Source of the DNA: Thalassotalea algicola
GTDB taxonomy: Bacteria; Pseudomonadota; Gammaproteobacteria; Enterobacterales; Alteromonadaceae
Direction of reading: 5' to 3'
Length of the DNA: 64,000 bases
Assembly: GCF_012932965.1 (NCBI RefSeq)
Contig: NZ_JABBXH010000010.1
Location: 22,284 to 86,283, forward strand
Part shown: positions 51,258-60,565 of the stretch, piece after piece
Layout: every line of letters begins with the position of its first letter
Position numbering within the stretch: the first letter of the stretch is position 1
Position numbers and translations under genes: made by a program
The notes under the pieces: generated by a model
Databases searched by the model: none
Seen by the model: only the letters and a program-made list of their open reading frames with translations
What the model was told of the DNA's origin: nothing

Positions 51258-51440
51258 TTATTTTAATGAAGGCTCTGGGGTAACCGTTGCCTTCAATTCT
51301 TTAGATAAATTTACCGTATCTTGCTGGCCGTTTACCAAAGTAAGTATTTCATTAAGTTGGCGAATGTGAGCATGACTCGCTTCACCTTCTTCAAAGAATT
51401 GGCTTAATTCATGTAGCTTTTTTAATTGCTCTGGAGACAT
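51258..51440 (-). CDS. Small hypothetical protein (60 aa)
   Basis: A short, soluble, helix-rich frame: MSPEQLKKLHELSQFFEEGEASHAHIRQLNEILTLVN. The upstream sequence has AAAGGATT about 6 bases before the ATG, which supports translation. No family was recognised. It follows another small gene on the same strand (30-bp gap), and the pair may be one unit. Confidence 0.5.
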   Translation of the reverse strand: MSPEQLKKLHELSQFFEEGEASHAHIRQLNEILTLVNGQQDTVNLSKELKATVTPEPSLK

Positions 51441-51470
51441 AATAAATCCTTTTAATAATCTAAAATAATG

Positions 51471-51653
51471 CTAATGAGTTAGACGTTTATTTACTGCTTG
51501 CTTATGACGTTTAAGAAGCATCGAACTACTTCTTCCATCATCAATAAATTCTTCATATAACGACTTTAGTTCAAACTGCTCTTGGCGGTTTGCACTTTCA
51601 GACATCATTTTTTCAAACAATATGCTCATACGGCACACTTTACGACTTTCCAT
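51471..51653 (-). CDS. Small hypothetical protein (60 aa, basic C-terminus)
   Basis: Helical and charged: MSILFEKMMSESANRQEQFELKSLYEEFIDDGRSSSMLLKRHKQAVNKRLTH. The start may be at 51653 or at the second Met (51629). No family was recognised. It is paired with the 60-aa gene downstream. The coding call rests on amino-acid composition and frame only. Confidence 0.45.
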   Translation of the reverse strand: MESRKVCRMSILFEKMMSESANRQEQFELKSLYEEFIDDGRSSSMLLKRHKQAVNKRLTH

Positions 51654-52017
51654 GACAATAATTTCCTATTTCAACTTAGTCCATTACATATAACCTATGT
51701 ATAAATTTTAGCAGTCATCACTCACTTCACCAGTTGCTAAGGTGTAAATCTTTATTTTTGAAATATTACTTTTAGCCTTAATTTGTTTTTTTTATAAATA
51801 AAACATAACTTTACATATTTAGCACTATGGAGAAGCACTATATCTCCGGCATGATTTTAAGACATGTCTTACAAGGAAATGACAAATTTGATATTCCGAC
51901 ATTTACTCAACTTACAATTTTGTAACACATGTAACATAAACATCCGCGAGGCCACCTAATTAAAGGCGTGGATAAACTCCATATTAAAACTTAACGCGTT
52001 AAGAACACCTCCCCCAA
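51654..52017. other. Non-coding AT-rich region with several palindromes
   Basis: No gene is visible in this gap before typA. It holds AAGACATGTCTT (51859-51870), CTTAACGCGTTAAG (51990-52003), and a GGAGA/TCTCC hairpin (about 51828-51846). The plus-strand run ends at the typA terminator. No promoter of good quality was found, so a regulatory RNA is possible but not supported. Confidence 0.3.
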
Positions 52018-52047
52018 AAAAAACCGCACATAAAGGTGCGGTTTTTT
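52018..52047. terminator. Bidirectional terminator downstream of typA
   Basis: AAAAAACCGCAC (52018-52029) pairs with GTGCGGTTTTTT (52036-52047) around a 6-nt loop, 21 bp after the typA stop. Confidence 0.92.
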
Positions 52048-52067
52048 ATTAGTAACTTATAAAGTGC

Positions 52068-53885
52068 TTATTTTTTCGTGCGACTTTCGCGTTTACGGTC
52101 TGACTCTTTCAGCCATTTCTTACGAATTCGAATATTCTCAGGAGTCACTTCTACTAATTCATCATCATCGATAAACTCTAAAGCTTGCTCTAACGACATG
52201 TTAATAGGTGGTGTTAATACTTGTGCATCATCAGTACCAGACGCTCGAACGTTAGTAAGTTGCTTACCTTTAAGGGCATTAACTGTTAAGTCATTATCAC
52301 GGCTATGAATACCAATGATCATACCTTCGTATACTTCAACACCATGGCCTATCATCAAGCGACCACGCTCTTGTAAGTTAAATAGTGCATTGGTTAGTGC
52401 TTTACCTTGAGCATTTGAAATAAGCACACCATTAAGGCGCTGACCAATTTCACCACCTTTGTGTGGACCATATTGAAGAAAAGTATGGTAAATCAAACCA
52501 GAACCAGACGTTAGCGTCATAAACTCAGTTTGGAAACCAATTAAGCCACGACTTGGCATGATAAAGTCCATACGTATACGGCCTTTGCCATCTGGCGCCA
52601 TATCAGTAAGTTCCGCTTTACGCAGACCCATTTTCTCCATAATCGAACCTTGATGCTCTTCTTCAACATCAATTGTTACCGTTTCGTATGGTTCTTCAAT
52701 TTGCCCATCAACTTCACGCATGATTACTTCAGGACGAGAAACGGCAATTTCATATCCTTCACGGCGCATATTCTCAATTAAAATACCTAAGTGAAGCTCA
52801 CCACGACCAGATACTTTAAATTTGTCTGGGTCGTCTAATTGTTCAACACGTAAAGCAACGTTGTGAATCAGTTCTTGATCTAAGCGATCTTTAATGTTTC
52901 GTGAGGTAACATACTTACCTTCTTGGCCAGAAAACGGTGATGTATTTACTTGGAATGTCATGGTTACTGTTGGTTCATCAACAGATAACGCTGGTAATGG
53001 TGCTACTTCATTTGGACAACAAATTGTGTCTGAAATTTTAAGTTCACCTAAACCAGTAATAGCAATAATGTCACCTGCTTCAGCCTTGTCAACTTCATGA
53101 CGATCTAGACCTAAGTAACCGAATACTTTACCTACTTTACCATTATGAACTTGACCAGCAGCAGTCTGAATAGTCACTTGCTGATTTGGTTTTACAGAAC
53201 CTCTAGTAACACGACCAACACCAATTACACCTAGGTAAGAGCTATAGTCTAATTGTGAAATCTGCATTTGGAATGCACCTTCAGGATCTGCATCTGGTGC
53301 TGGCACTTGATCGATAATTGTCTCAAATAACGGAGTCATATCCGTACCAGTTTCGCCTTCTTCCTTAGTTGCCCAACCATTAATCGCTGATGCGTAAACT
53401 ACTTGGAAGTCTAACTGTTCATCGGTAGCGCCTAGATTGTCGAATAAATCGAATACTTGATCCATTACCCAATCAGGACGAGAACCTGGCTTATCAATTT
53501 TGTTGATAACTACAATTGGCTTTAAGCCTTGAGCGAATGCTTTCTGCGTAACAAAACGCGTTTGAGGCATTGGGCCTTCTTGCGCATCAACAATCAATAG
53601 CACTGAATCTACCATTGACATTACGCGCTCAACCTCACCACCAAAGTCGGCGTGACCTGGAGTATCTACAATATTTACTCGGTAGTCGTTCCAGTTAATA
53701 GCCGTGTTCTTAGCTAAAATAGTGATACCGCGTTCTTTTTCAATATCGTTTGAATCCATAACACGTTCATCATGATCCGAACGGTCACCTAAAGTGCCTG
53801 ATTGTTCTAACAATTTATCCACTAATGTGGTTTTACCATGATCAACGTGAGCGATGATGGCGATATTACGTAATTTATCTAACAC
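52068..53885 (-). CDS. typA: Ribosome-associated GTPase TypA/BipA
   Basis: 605 aa, family length. The G domain has G1 AHVDHGKTTLVDKLL (residues about 12-26), G3 DTPGHADFGGEVERVMSMVDS (about 73-93) and G4 NKIDK (about 127-131). Elongation-factor-like beta domains follow, and the C-terminal BipA-specific domain ends in NIRIRKKWLKESDRKRESRTKK. It is a translation-factor GTPase linked to ribosome assembly and stress. It is divergent from glnA, as in E. coli. Confidence 0.98.
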   Translation of the reverse strand: MLDKLRNIAIIAHVDHGKTTLVDKLLEQSGTLGDRSDHDERVMDSNDIEKERGITILAKNTAINWNDYRVNIVDTPGHADFGGEVERVMSMVDSVLLIVDAQEGPMPQTRFVTQKAFAQGLKPIVVINKIDKPGSRPDWVMDQVFDLFDNLGATDEQLDFQVVYASAINGWATKEEGETGTDMTPLFETIIDQVPAPDADPEGAFQMQISQLDYSSYLGVIGVGRVTRGSVKPNQQVTIQTAAGQVHNGKVGKVFGYLGLDRHEVDKAEAGDIIAITGLGELKISDTICCPNEVAPLPALSVDEPTVTMTFQVNTSPFSGQEGKYVTSRNIKDRLDQELIHNVALRVEQLDDPDKFKVSGRGELHLGILIENMRREGYEIAVSRPEVIMREVDGQIEEPYETVTIDVEEEHQGSIMEKMGLRKAELTDMAPDGKGRIRMDFIMPSRGLIGFQTEFMTLTSGSGLIYHTFLQYGPHKGGEIGQRLNGVLISNAQGKALTNALFNLQERGRLMIGHGVEVYEGMIIGIHSRDNDLTVNALKGKQLTNVRASGTDDAQVLTPPINMSLEQALEFIDDDELVEVTPENIRIRKKWLKESDRKRESRTKK

Positions 53886-54064
53886 GGGCTTTTGCTCATA
53901 AGGCTATAATTGGGCGCGGATTATACAGGAGTCAGTGTGACAAATAAAATAAATCGCACTTTAGTGATCGAGTTCATATTTAACCGCTGACGATTTGATA
54001 TTTGCACTGGTATAAGGCAAAAATGTTTTCTACACTCTTGTTGCACCATCATGATCACATATAA

Positions 54065-54079
54065 GCACCAATATAGTGC
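54065..54079 (+). promoter_or_regulatory. NtrC-binding site upstream of glnA
   Basis: GCACC-N5-AGTGC matches the NtrC dyad GCACY-N5-RGTGC. It lies about 61 bp upstream of the -24 element, within the usual enhancer range. Further half-sites (GCACT, GCACC) occur around 54004 and 54042. Confidence 0.7.
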
Positions 54080-54131
54080 AAAAAAATTTCTATGCTATCG
54101 GGCAGTGCCTGATTTTACTGCATTTTTGTGT

Positions 54132-54147
54132 TGGCATAATTTTAGCT
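54132..54147 (+). promoter_or_regulatory. Sigma-54 promoter of glnA
   Basis: TGGCAT-N5-TAGCT keeps GG at -24 (54133-54134) and GC at -12 (54145-54146) with the invariant 10-bp spacing. Transcription would start near 54158, giving an untranslated leader of about 54 bases. The 53886-54211 gap also carries the typA upstream region. Confidence 0.65.
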
Positions 54148-54211
54148 AGTAATGACCCAAGCAGAATGCAGCGCATTTTTTAATTTATAGATAACTTCAC
54201 TGGAGACACTA

Positions 54212-55618
54212 ATGTCACAAGCAGTTTTAGATTTAATCAAAGAAAACGACGTTAAGTTCGTTGATTTACGTTTCACTGATTCTAAAGGTAAAGAGCAGCA
54301 CGTTTCTCTTCCTTACCATCAGGTCGATGAAGATTTCTTCGAAGAAGGTAAAATGTTCGATGGTTCATCTATCGCTGGTTGGAAAGGTATTAATGAATCA
54401 GACATGGTTTTAATGCCAGACGCTGATACTGCAGTATTAGACCCGTTCACTGAAGAAGTAACGTTGAATATTCGTTGTGACATCGTTGAACCTTCTACAA
54501 TGCAAGGCTACAGCCGTGACCCTCGCTCAGTTGCTCATCGTGCTGAAGAGTACATGCGCTCTACGGGTATTGCTGACACAGTATTAATTGGTCCTGAGCC
54601 AGAGTTCTTCGTATTTGACGATGTGAAATTCCACACAGATATGTCTGGTTCAATGTACAAAATTGATGATAAAGAAGCAGCATGGAATGGTGCAACAGAT
54701 TATGAAGATGGTAACCACGGTCACCGTCCTGGCGTTAAAGGTGGTTATTTCCCAGTAGCTCCAGTTGATTCTTCACAAGACCTTCGTTCAGCTATGTGTT
54801 TAGTCATGGAAGAAATGGGCTTAGTCGTTGAAGCACATCACCATGAAGTAGCTACGGCTGGTCAAAACGAAATTGCTTGTCGCTTCAACACTATGGTAAA
54901 GAAAGCTGATGAAGTACAAATCTACAAGTATGTTGTTCACAACGTAGCGCACGCTTACGGAAAAACAGCGACTTTCATGCCTAAACCAATTGTTGGAGAC
55001 AACGGTACAGGAATGCACGTTCACCAATCTTTAGCAAAAGATGGTGTTAACTTATTTGCTGGTGACAAGTACGGTGGTTTATCAGAAACTGCACTTTACT
55101 ACATCGGCGGTATCATTAAGCACGCCAAAGCATTAAACGCGTTTACTAACGCTTCAACTAACTCATACAAGCGTCTTGTACCAGGTTTTGAAGCACCAGT
55201 TATGCTTGCTTACTCTGCACGTAACCGTTCAGCTTCAATCCGTATTCCAGTAGTTCCTTCTCCGAAAGCACGTCGTATCGAAGTACGTTTCCCTGACCCG
55301 ACAGCTAACCCATACTTAGCATTCTCTGCAATGTTAATGGCTGGCCTTGACGGTATCAAAAACAAAATCCACCCTGGCGATGCTATGGATAAAGATTTAT
55401 ATGACCTACCTGCGGAAGAAGCAGCAGCTATTCCACAAGTTGCAGCCTCTTTCGAAGAAGCACTTGATGCATTAGAAGCAGATAAAGAATTCTTAATGGC
55501 TGGTGGTGTTATGGATGCAGATATGATTGATGCATACATTGGCCTTAAGCGTGACGAAGTTGAAACATTAAATTCAACTACTCACCCGGTAGAATTCCAA
55601 ATGTACTACAGCGTTTAA
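54212..55618 (+). CDS. glnA: Glutamine synthetase type I
   Basis: 468 aa. [86 protein letters not shown] and [17 protein letters not shown] are GS signatures. Tyr397 in [17 protein letters not shown] is the adenylylation site, at the same number as in E. coli. It condenses glutamate and ammonia. It is controlled by a sigma-54 promoter with an NtrC site, and the NtrBC genes follow after one small gene. Confidence 0.98.
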   Translation: MSQAVLDLIKENDVKFVDLRFTDSKGKEQHVSLPYHQVDEDFFEEGKMFDGSSIAGWKGINESDMVLMPDADTAVLDPFTEEVTLNIRCDIVEPSTMQGYSRDPRSVAHRAEEYMRSTGIADTVLIGPEPEFFVFDDVKFHTDMSGSMYKIDDKEAAWNGATDYEDGNHGHRPGVKGGYFPVAPVDSSQDLRSAMCLVMEEMGLVVEAHHHEVATAGQNEIACRFNTMVKKADEVQIYKYVVHNVAHAYGKTATFMPKPIVGDNGTGMHVHQSLAKDGVNLFAGDKYGGLSETALYYIGGIIKHAKALNAFTNASTNSYKRLVPGFEAPVMLAYSARNRSASIRIPVVPSPKARRIEVRFPDPTANPYLAFSAMLMAGLDGIKNKIHPGDAMDKDLYDLPAEEAAAIPQVAASFEEALDALEADKEFLMAGGVMDADMIDAYIGLKRDEVETLNSTTHPVEFQMYYSV

Positions 55619-55652
55619 TCGTTAATATTTAGTTAACGTAACAAATATGTAC

Positions 55653-55681
55653 AAAAAAGCTCACTTCGGTGAGCTTTTTTT
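55653..55681 (+). terminator. Intrinsic terminator after glnA
   Basis: AAAAAAGCTCAC and GTGAGCTTTTTTT close a stable TTCG tetraloop. It separates glnA from the DUF4124 and glnLG genes, which must rely on read-through or their own promoters. Confidence 0.93.
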
Positions 55682-55747
55682 GTGGCACAAATTGTATATT
55701 TTGTTTAGATTATCTAATAGACAATTGCAGGAGCAACTTTCAAGCAT

Positions 55748-56257
55748 ATGAAGCACTTACTATTTTTATTACTCGCCACGACCTTGTCATTCCCCGTGTG
55801 GGCTGGACAAGCAAAAGTGTACGTATGGCGTGATGAAAACGGTGTGCTAGTATTTTCCGACAGCCCTAGACCTGGTGCTGAGGAAGTGAAAGTCAAAGAC
55901 GAAGCAGCAGTTTTACCTTCAATTGACACCTCAATTCTCGATATTAAACCTCAAGTATTAGAAGACAAATACGAAGTTGTCGTTACACAACCAGAACAGA
56001 ATGCCACTATTAGAGATAATAGCGGTTCAGTGTATGTTGCCGGTGGTATAAGACCTGTATTTAAACGTGGCTTTCGTGTACAGCTATTTTTAGATGGTAA
56101 GCCATACAACAAACCCCAAACCCACTCCATGTTTGCCCTTAGAAATATAGACCGCGGCGAGCATCAAATTAAAATTGAACTTATCAACGAGAAAGGCAAG
56201 GTTATTGCATCATCAGAGCCAGTAACCTTTTATATGCATAGAGCCTCAGTAAACTAG
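55748..56257 (+). CDS. Exported DUF4124 domain protein
   Basis: 169 aa. A signal peptide (ending FPVWAG) is followed by the DUF4124 motif KVYVWRDENGVLVFSDSPRPGAEEV (residues about 22-46) and a beta-sandwich-like C-terminal part (about 75-165: VVVTQPEQNATIRDNSGSVYVAGGIRP ... KVIASSEPVTFYMHRAS). Proteins of this type often lie between glnA and glnL in gammaproteobacteria. Their role is unknown and probably periplasmic. Confidence 0.86.
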   Translation: MKHLLFLLLATTLSFPVWAGQAKVYVWRDENGVLVFSDSPRPGAEEVKVKDEAAVLPSIDTSILDIKPQVLEDKYEVVVTQPEQNATIRDNSGSVYVAGGIRPVFKRGFRVQLFLDGKPYNKPQTHSMFALRNIDRGEHQIKIELINEKGKVIASSEPVTFYMHRASVN

Positions 56258-56306
56258 CGCTTTAACGTGCAAATAAAACGGTTTGAATTTATAGTTACAG
56301 ACATAA

Positions 56307-56323
56307 TGCACAACTATGGTGCA
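56307..56323 (+). promoter_or_regulatory. NtrC site just upstream of glnL
   Basis: TGCACAACTATGGTGCA is a perfect TGCAC-N7-GTGCA dyad ending 14 bp before the glnL start codon. In E. coli, NtrC bound at a similar place represses the weak glnL promoter, so autorepression is likely here. Confidence 0.75.
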
Positions 56324-56337
56324 AACGGAGTCATCTG

Positions 56338-57423
56338 TTGTATAACCGAACTGATTTATTCAAACATAAGGCAATTTATCAGCAACAATTAGCTAATCAG
56401 CTAGTTACTGCAGTAATAGTCCTCGACGAAAAGCTCACCATTCAGTACTTGAACCCTTCTGCAGAAGCGTTACTAGGAAAGAGCTATAGAAGACTATTTA
56501 ATTTAGCCTTTGATGATGTATTCCCAAATAGCACAATTGGCGCGATTCGATTGCAGCAAGTTATTGAAAGTGGTCAAGAGTTTAACGACAGTGACGTAAG
56601 CATCCAATTAGGCGATCACTATACGTTTACAGCAGAAGTAACCGCATCTGCCACGGAGTTCAATCAACAACCACACATATTGTTGGAATTAAAGCAAATC
56701 GATCAACAAAAACAAATTAGTGCAGAAGCTTTTCAGCAGCAACAATGGGAGTCAGCTCGTGACCTAATCAGGGGGTTAGCGCATGAAATTAAGAATCCAC
56801 TTGGTGGATTAAGAGGTGCTGCCCAGCTATTAACAAAAGAACTGAATAGCGAACAACAAGAATATACTTCAATGATTATTGAACAAGCTGATCGCTTAAG
56901 AAACCTAGTTGATCGCCTATTAGGACCAAACCAACTTCCAAAAATGGAAGTTCAAAACATCCATATCGTCCTAGAGAAGGTAACTCAATTAGTTAGCTTT
57001 GATAATGAAAAAAACATTCAAGTTATAAGAGATTACGATCCTTCAATACCAGATATCGCATTCGATGCTGACAAAGTACAACAAGCTATTCTGAATATAG
57101 TTAACAATGCGATACAAGCCATAGAGCCTGAAAGTGAAATAACCTTGAAAACAAGGGTAGCGAGTAACCAGACCATTAATGGTCAACGCGTTAAATTATC
57201 TATAATGCTCAGTATCATAGACCGAGGTCCTGGCATCCCAGAAGATATACAAGACACACTCTTTTATCCAATGGTGTCAGGCCGCTCAAACGGTACAGGG
57301 CTTGGATTGTCCATATCTCAAACCTTAATTCACCAGCACCATGGAAAACTATCTTGTAAAAGCCGACCAGGTAGAACCGAATTTACCATTTTATTACCAA
57401 TTTCCGATGAGACAAAATTATGA
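56338..57423 (+). CDS. glnL: Nitrogen regulation sensor kinase NtrB (GlnL)
   Basis: 361 aa. A PAS domain (about residues 18-115, VIVLDEKLTIQYLNPSAEALLGKS) is followed by HisKA with phospho-His 149 in RDLIRGLAHEIKNPLGGLRGAAQLL, EQADRLRNLVDRLLGPNQ, and HATPase with NIVNNAIQAIEPE, DRGPGIPEDIQDTLFYPMVSGRSNGTGLGLSI. The start is a TTG with CGGAG 7 bases upstream; nearby ATGs are out of frame. It phosphorylates NtrC and is regulated by PII in the known system. The gene overlaps glnG by 4 bp. Confidence 0.96.
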   Translation: MYNRTDLFKHKAIYQQQLANQLVTAVIVLDEKLTIQYLNPSAEALLGKSYRRLFNLAFDDVFPNSTIGAIRLQQVIESGQEFNDSDVSIQLGDHYTFTAEVTASATEFNQQPHILLELKQIDQQKQISAEAFQQQQWESARDLIRGLAHEIKNPLGGLRGAAQLLTKELNSEQQEYTSMIIEQADRLRNLVDRLLGPNQLPKMEVQNIHIVLEKVTQLVSFDNEKNIQVIRDYDPSIPDIAFDADKVQQAILNIVNNAIQAIEPESEITLKTRVASNQTINGQRVKLSIMLSIIDRGPGIPEDIQDTLFYPMVSGRSNGTGLGLSISQTLIHQHHGKLSCKSRPGRTEFTILLPISDETKL

Positions 57424-58820
57424 TAGCTGAACAAGTATGGATAGTAGATGACGACAGCTCTATTCGCTGGGTATTAGAAAAAGCATTTAAAAGTGCAGAT
57501 ATCACTTCAGCCTCATTTGAAAATGCCGCAAACCTTTTAACCGCGCTAGATCATGGCCAACCTGAAGTTATTGTATCTGACATAAGAATGCCTAATATGG
57601 ATGGTATGGCACTACTTAACAAAATTAGCCAACAATACCCAGACATCCCTGTTATCATCATGACGGCTCATTCTGATTTAGATAGCGCTGTGAATGCCTA
57701 TCAAGGCGGTGCGTTTGAATATTTACCGAAACCTTTTGATATTGACGATGCCGTAACCTTAACACAAAGAGCACTTACTCATGCTCGAGAGCAAAGTGCA
57801 AAAGCTAAGCAGGTACAGTCTAATTCGACAACGGTTGGTATTATCGGTGAAGCTCCTGCTATGCAGGAAGTATTTAGAGCTATTGGCCGACTATCTCGTT
57901 CAAGTATTAGTGTGCTAATTAATGGTGAATCTGGTACTGGTAAAGAGCTAGTGGCACATGCTCTTCACATGCATAGTCCACGATCTTCGGAAACTTTTAT
58001 CCCACTTAATATGGCTGCCATACCTAAAGATCTCATTGAGTCCGAATTATTCGGACACGAAAAAGGCGCATTTACTGGTGCAAATTCAGTAAGACAAGGC
58101 CGTTTTGAGCAGGCACACAATGGCACTCTATTTCTTGATGAAATTGGTGACATGCCACTAGACGTTCAAACACGATTGTTACGAGTGTTGGCCGATGGAC
58201 AATTTTATCGAGTTGGTGGCCATTCACCGATTAAAGTCGATGTACGTATTATTGCAGCTACGCACCAAAATCTAGAAGAAAAAGTACGTACAGGTGATTT
58301 CCGAGAAGACTTATTTCACCGGTTAAATGTTATTCGCATTCACTTACCATCTCTAAGGGAACGAAAAGAAGATATAGAGCAATTAGCAAATCACTTTTTG
58401 AAGTTAGCTGCTGAAGAGCTAAGCGTTGAGCCAAAAATATTAAACAAGTCTGCAGTAGCACAATTAAAGCAAAGTAATTGGCCTGGAAACGTTAGACAGT
58501 TAGAAAATATTTGTCGATTCCTAACCGTGATGGCAAGTGGTAAAGAAATCCTTGCAGAAGACTTACCTCAAGAGCTATATGAAACTCCAGCTTCAGAAGG
58601 TCAACAAGGTGAAAATTGGCAAGCACTGTTAAGTAATTGGATGGACGAACAACTTGCCAAAGGTCGCAGCGCTATTTTAGATGATGCAACACCTGAATTT
58701 GAAAAGATAATGCTACAACGAGCATTGTCATTCACTGGCGGTCATAAACAAGAAGCGGCTAAAAAGTTAGGTTGGGGGCGTAATACGTTAACAAGGAAAC
58801 TTAAAGATTTTGATATGTAG
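57420..58820 (+). CDS. glnG: Nitrogen regulation response regulator NtrC (GlnG)
   Basis: 466 aa. The receiver has Asp54 in [15 protein letters not shown]. The AAA+ sigma-54 activator domain (about 145-365) has Walker [12 protein letters not shown], the GAFTGA loop that touches sigma-54, and [12 protein letters not shown]. The C-terminal Fis-type HTH is [27 protein letters not shown]. Its ATG overlaps the glnL TGA. NtrC-type sites are visible upstream of glnA and glnL, and a sigma-54 promoter at glnA, so the regulon loop is complete within the window. Confidence 0.97.
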   Translation: MIAEQVWIVDDDSSIRWVLEKAFKSADITSASFENAANLLTALDHGQPEVIVSDIRMPNMDGMALLNKISQQYPDIPVIIMTAHSDLDSAVNAYQGGAFEYLPKPFDIDDAVTLTQRALTHAREQSAKAKQVQSNSTTVGIIGEAPAMQEVFRAIGRLSRSSISVLINGESGTGKELVAHALHMHSPRSSETFIPLNMAAIPKDLIESELFGHEKGAFTGANSVRQGRFEQAHNGTLFLDEIGDMPLDVQTRLLRVLADGQFYRVGGHSPIKVDVRIIAATHQNLEEKVRTGDFREDLFHRLNVIRIHLPSLRERKEDIEQLANHFLKLAAEELSVEPKILNKSAVAQLKQSNWPGNVRQLENICRFLTVMASGKEILAEDLPQELYETPASEGQQGENWQALLSNWMDEQLAKGRSAILDDATPEFEKIMLQRALSFTGGHKQEAAKKLGWGRNTLTRKLKDFDM

Positions 58821-58855
58821 ATTAATGTCAAATGATATCAGTTGTGCTGCACTCG

Positions 58856-59236
58856 TTACGCAGCACAATCATCGTTGGTACACTGCTTACAACTATTACA
58901 TAATTTCATATTGATAAAGTGTGCTGCCACAATTAATAAGGCACCAGTTACAATAAAAAATGGCTGATGTTCTATGCTAAAGTCATGCTTTATCCAATAT
59001 ATAGCGACACCTAAATATAAGAGATAAAAAGGATAAAGTTTCTTATGGTAACGTTTAAAACCAGAGAAAAGCGCAACAGTACCTAGTACTGCAGTAATAA
59101 TTAAAAACACATGCTCCCACGTATGATCAGCTAAAAAACTCAAGCCTAATAATGGTAAGGCAGGCAGTAAAATAGGGAGCAAAATGCAGTGCAATGCACA
59201 TAAAGATGTTGCTGCTATTCCTATTCGATCTAACAC
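58856..59236 (-). CDS. MerC-domain membrane protein
   Basis: 126 aa from a GTG start. Four hydrophobic segments are seen. CALHCILLPILLPALPLLGLSFLADHTWEHVFL carries the MerC-type Cys pair in TM1, and LCNSCKQCTNDDC at the C-terminus adds a second Cys group. The family is named for mercury transport, but chromosomal members are often not linked to mercury operons, and no other mer genes are present. It converges on glnG. Its start lies 41 bp from a long palindrome. Confidence 0.82.
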   Translation of the reverse strand: MLDRIGIAATSLCALHCILLPILLPALPLLGLSFLADHTWEHVFLIITAVLGTVALFSGFKRYHKKLYPFYLLYLGVAIYWIKHDFSIEHQPFFIVTGALLIVAAHFINMKLCNSCKQCTNDDCAA

Positions 59237-59277
59237 TTAACGGAGCCTTATTAATTAACGTTTTGCTACTATAGCAT

Positions 59278-59322
59278 AAAAGAGATATTATCACATAAAT
59301 AAATTGTGATAATATCTCTTTT
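59278..59322 (-). terminator. Long AT-rich hairpin downstream of epmA
   Basis: A perfect 18-bp stem (59278-59295 with 59305-59322) closes a 9-nt loop, starting 9 bp after the epmA stop. The minus strand ends in a T run, fitting a terminator. Its length and the internal TGTGATAATATC also allow a protein-binding dyad. Confidence 0.65.
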
Positions 59323-59330
59323 AAATATAA

Positions 59331-60296
59331 CTAAGCTTTATCTATTGTATATGTCATTATATTAGCAATAGTATTCTGTTCCAGAGCTAACATAATTAGT
59401 CGATCTATCCCCAAAGCAACACCTGCACATTTTGGCAATCCGCTTTCTAACGCTTTTATAAAACGATGGTCCACCTCTCTACTCGGTAAACCTTTCGCAT
59501 TACGAGAAGAATTATCTTGTTCAAATCTCGTTTTTTGCTGTTTTGAGTCAGTTAGTTCATAAAAACCGTTCACCAACTCGACGCCTTTAAAATAACATTC
59601 AAAGCGCAGAGCGACACGTGAATCATTACCGCAAATTTCTGCTAACGATGCCTGACTAGCTGGAAAACTGTGAATAAAACATGGTATTTCCTTACCTATA
59701 TTTACTTCGACAAACTCACAAAATATAAACTGTAATAAAGTATCAAGGTCATTTACTTCTTCAAGCCAAGGCTCTAACTTTCCGTGACATCTAATAAACG
59801 TTAAACAATCATCAATTTTTACTTCTAATGGATCTAACTGTGTATAGCGAATAAAGGACGCTTGATAAGATAAAGTCTCAGTTTTACTAATACCTAAAAC
59901 TAGACAGATGAGATCTTGTACTTCATCCATTAGCATTTCCATTGTAAAACCGATTCTGTACCACTCGAGCATTGTAAACTCAGGATTGTGTAGTCTGCCC
60001 TGTGCTTCATCCCTAAATGCTTTTGAAATTTGATAAATCGATTGATAACCTGCCGCTAATAGACGCTTCATAGCGAATTCAGGTGACGTTTGTAGATAGA
60101 GCTGCTGTTCTCCTTCGGCTGACCAGGAATACTTAGCTTGTATAGCGTCAAGATGGACATCCGTCACTGTGGCTTGTGATAGCAATGGTGTCTCGACCTC
60201 AACAACATCCCTTTCTTCAAAGAAACGTCGAATTGTAGACAGCAATTTGGCTCTCTTTTTTGCCGCTTCCCAATCCATGCTTGGCTGCCAACTCAT
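59331..60296 (-). CDS. epmA: Elongation factor P beta-lysine ligase
   Basis: 321 aa. It is a class II lysyl-tRNA-synthetase-like protein without the anticodon domain: RRFFEERDVVEVETPLLSQATVTDVHLDA, LYLQTSPEFAMKRLLAAGYQSIYQISKAFRDEAQGRLHNPEFTMLEWYRIGF (motif 2) and CAGVALGIDRLIMLAL (motif 3). EpmA (also GenX, PoxA or YjeA) attaches (R)-beta-lysine to elongation factor P. It is transcribed alone, between the rRNA operon and the MerC-like gene. Confidence 0.96.
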   Translation of the reverse strand: MSWQPSMDWEAAKKRAKLLSTIRRFFEERDVVEVETPLLSQATVTDVHLDAIQAKYSWSAEGEQQLYLQTSPEFAMKRLLAAGYQSIYQISKAFRDEAQGRLHNPEFTMLEWYRIGFTMEMLMDEVQDLICLVLGISKTETLSYQASFIRYTQLDPLEVKIDDCLTFIRCHGKLEPWLEEVNDLDTLLQFIFCEFVEVNIGKEIPCFIHSFPASQASLAEICGNDSRVALRFECYFKGVELVNGFYELTDSKQQKTRFEQDNSSRNAKGLPSREVDHRFIKALESGLPKCAGVALGIDRLIMLALEQNTIANIMTYTIDKA

Positions 60297-60317
60297 AATA
60301 AACCCTTATAAAAAGAC

Positions 60318-60348
60318 ATAAAAAAAGCCTAGCATTAACGCTAGGCTT
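60318..60348 (-). terminator. rRNA operon distal terminator
   Basis: AAGCCTAGC and GCTAGGCTT close a 6-nt loop. On the minus strand a run of seven or more T residues follows. It ends transcripts from the distal 5S gene. Confidence 0.92.
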
Positions 60349-60359
60349 ATAAAAGAGCT

Positions 60360-60474
60360 GCTGGCAATGTCCTACTCTCACATGGGAACTCCCACACTAC
60401 CATCGGCGCAATTGCATTTCACTTCTGAGTTCGGCATGGGTTCAGGTGGTTCTACAATGCTATGGTTGCCAGCA
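60360..60474 (-). rRNA. rrf: 5S rRNA (distal copy)
   Basis: The minus strand shows the conserved 5S core CCGAACTCAGAAGTGAAA and GCGCCGATGGTAGTGTGGG, closing in helix I (GCTGGCAA with TTGCCAGC). The boundaries are estimated from helix I and are accurate to a few bases. An intrinsic terminator lies between this copy and the proximal one. Confidence 0.95.
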
Positions 60475-60526
60475 ATAAACTGTCATTGGTTAGTATTTAA
60501 TTACTAAGCAATAAGAGCTTAAAGTA

Positions 60527-60554
60527 AAAAGCCCGCTCAATAGAGCGGGCTTTT
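60527..60554 (-). terminator. Intrinsic terminator between the two 5S genes
   Basis: AAAAGCCCGCTC (60527-60538) pairs perfectly with GAGCGGGCTTTT (60543-60554) around a 4-nt loop. On the minus strand it ends in a T run, so it would stop transcription after the first 5S gene. Confidence 0.93.
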
Positions 60555-60565
60555 CAGTAATAGGT

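Noticed and set aside
58843..58869. Hairpin TTGTGCTGC/GCAGCACAA at the glnG-MerC junction as a terminator
   Set aside because: Neither strand has a T run after the stem, and half of it lies in the last codons of the MerC-like gene, so it is not a convincing intrinsic terminator.
58856..59236. Mercury-resistance operon
   Set aside because: Only a MerC-like membrane protein is present, without merA, merT, merP or a nearby merR; such proteins occur outside mer operons.
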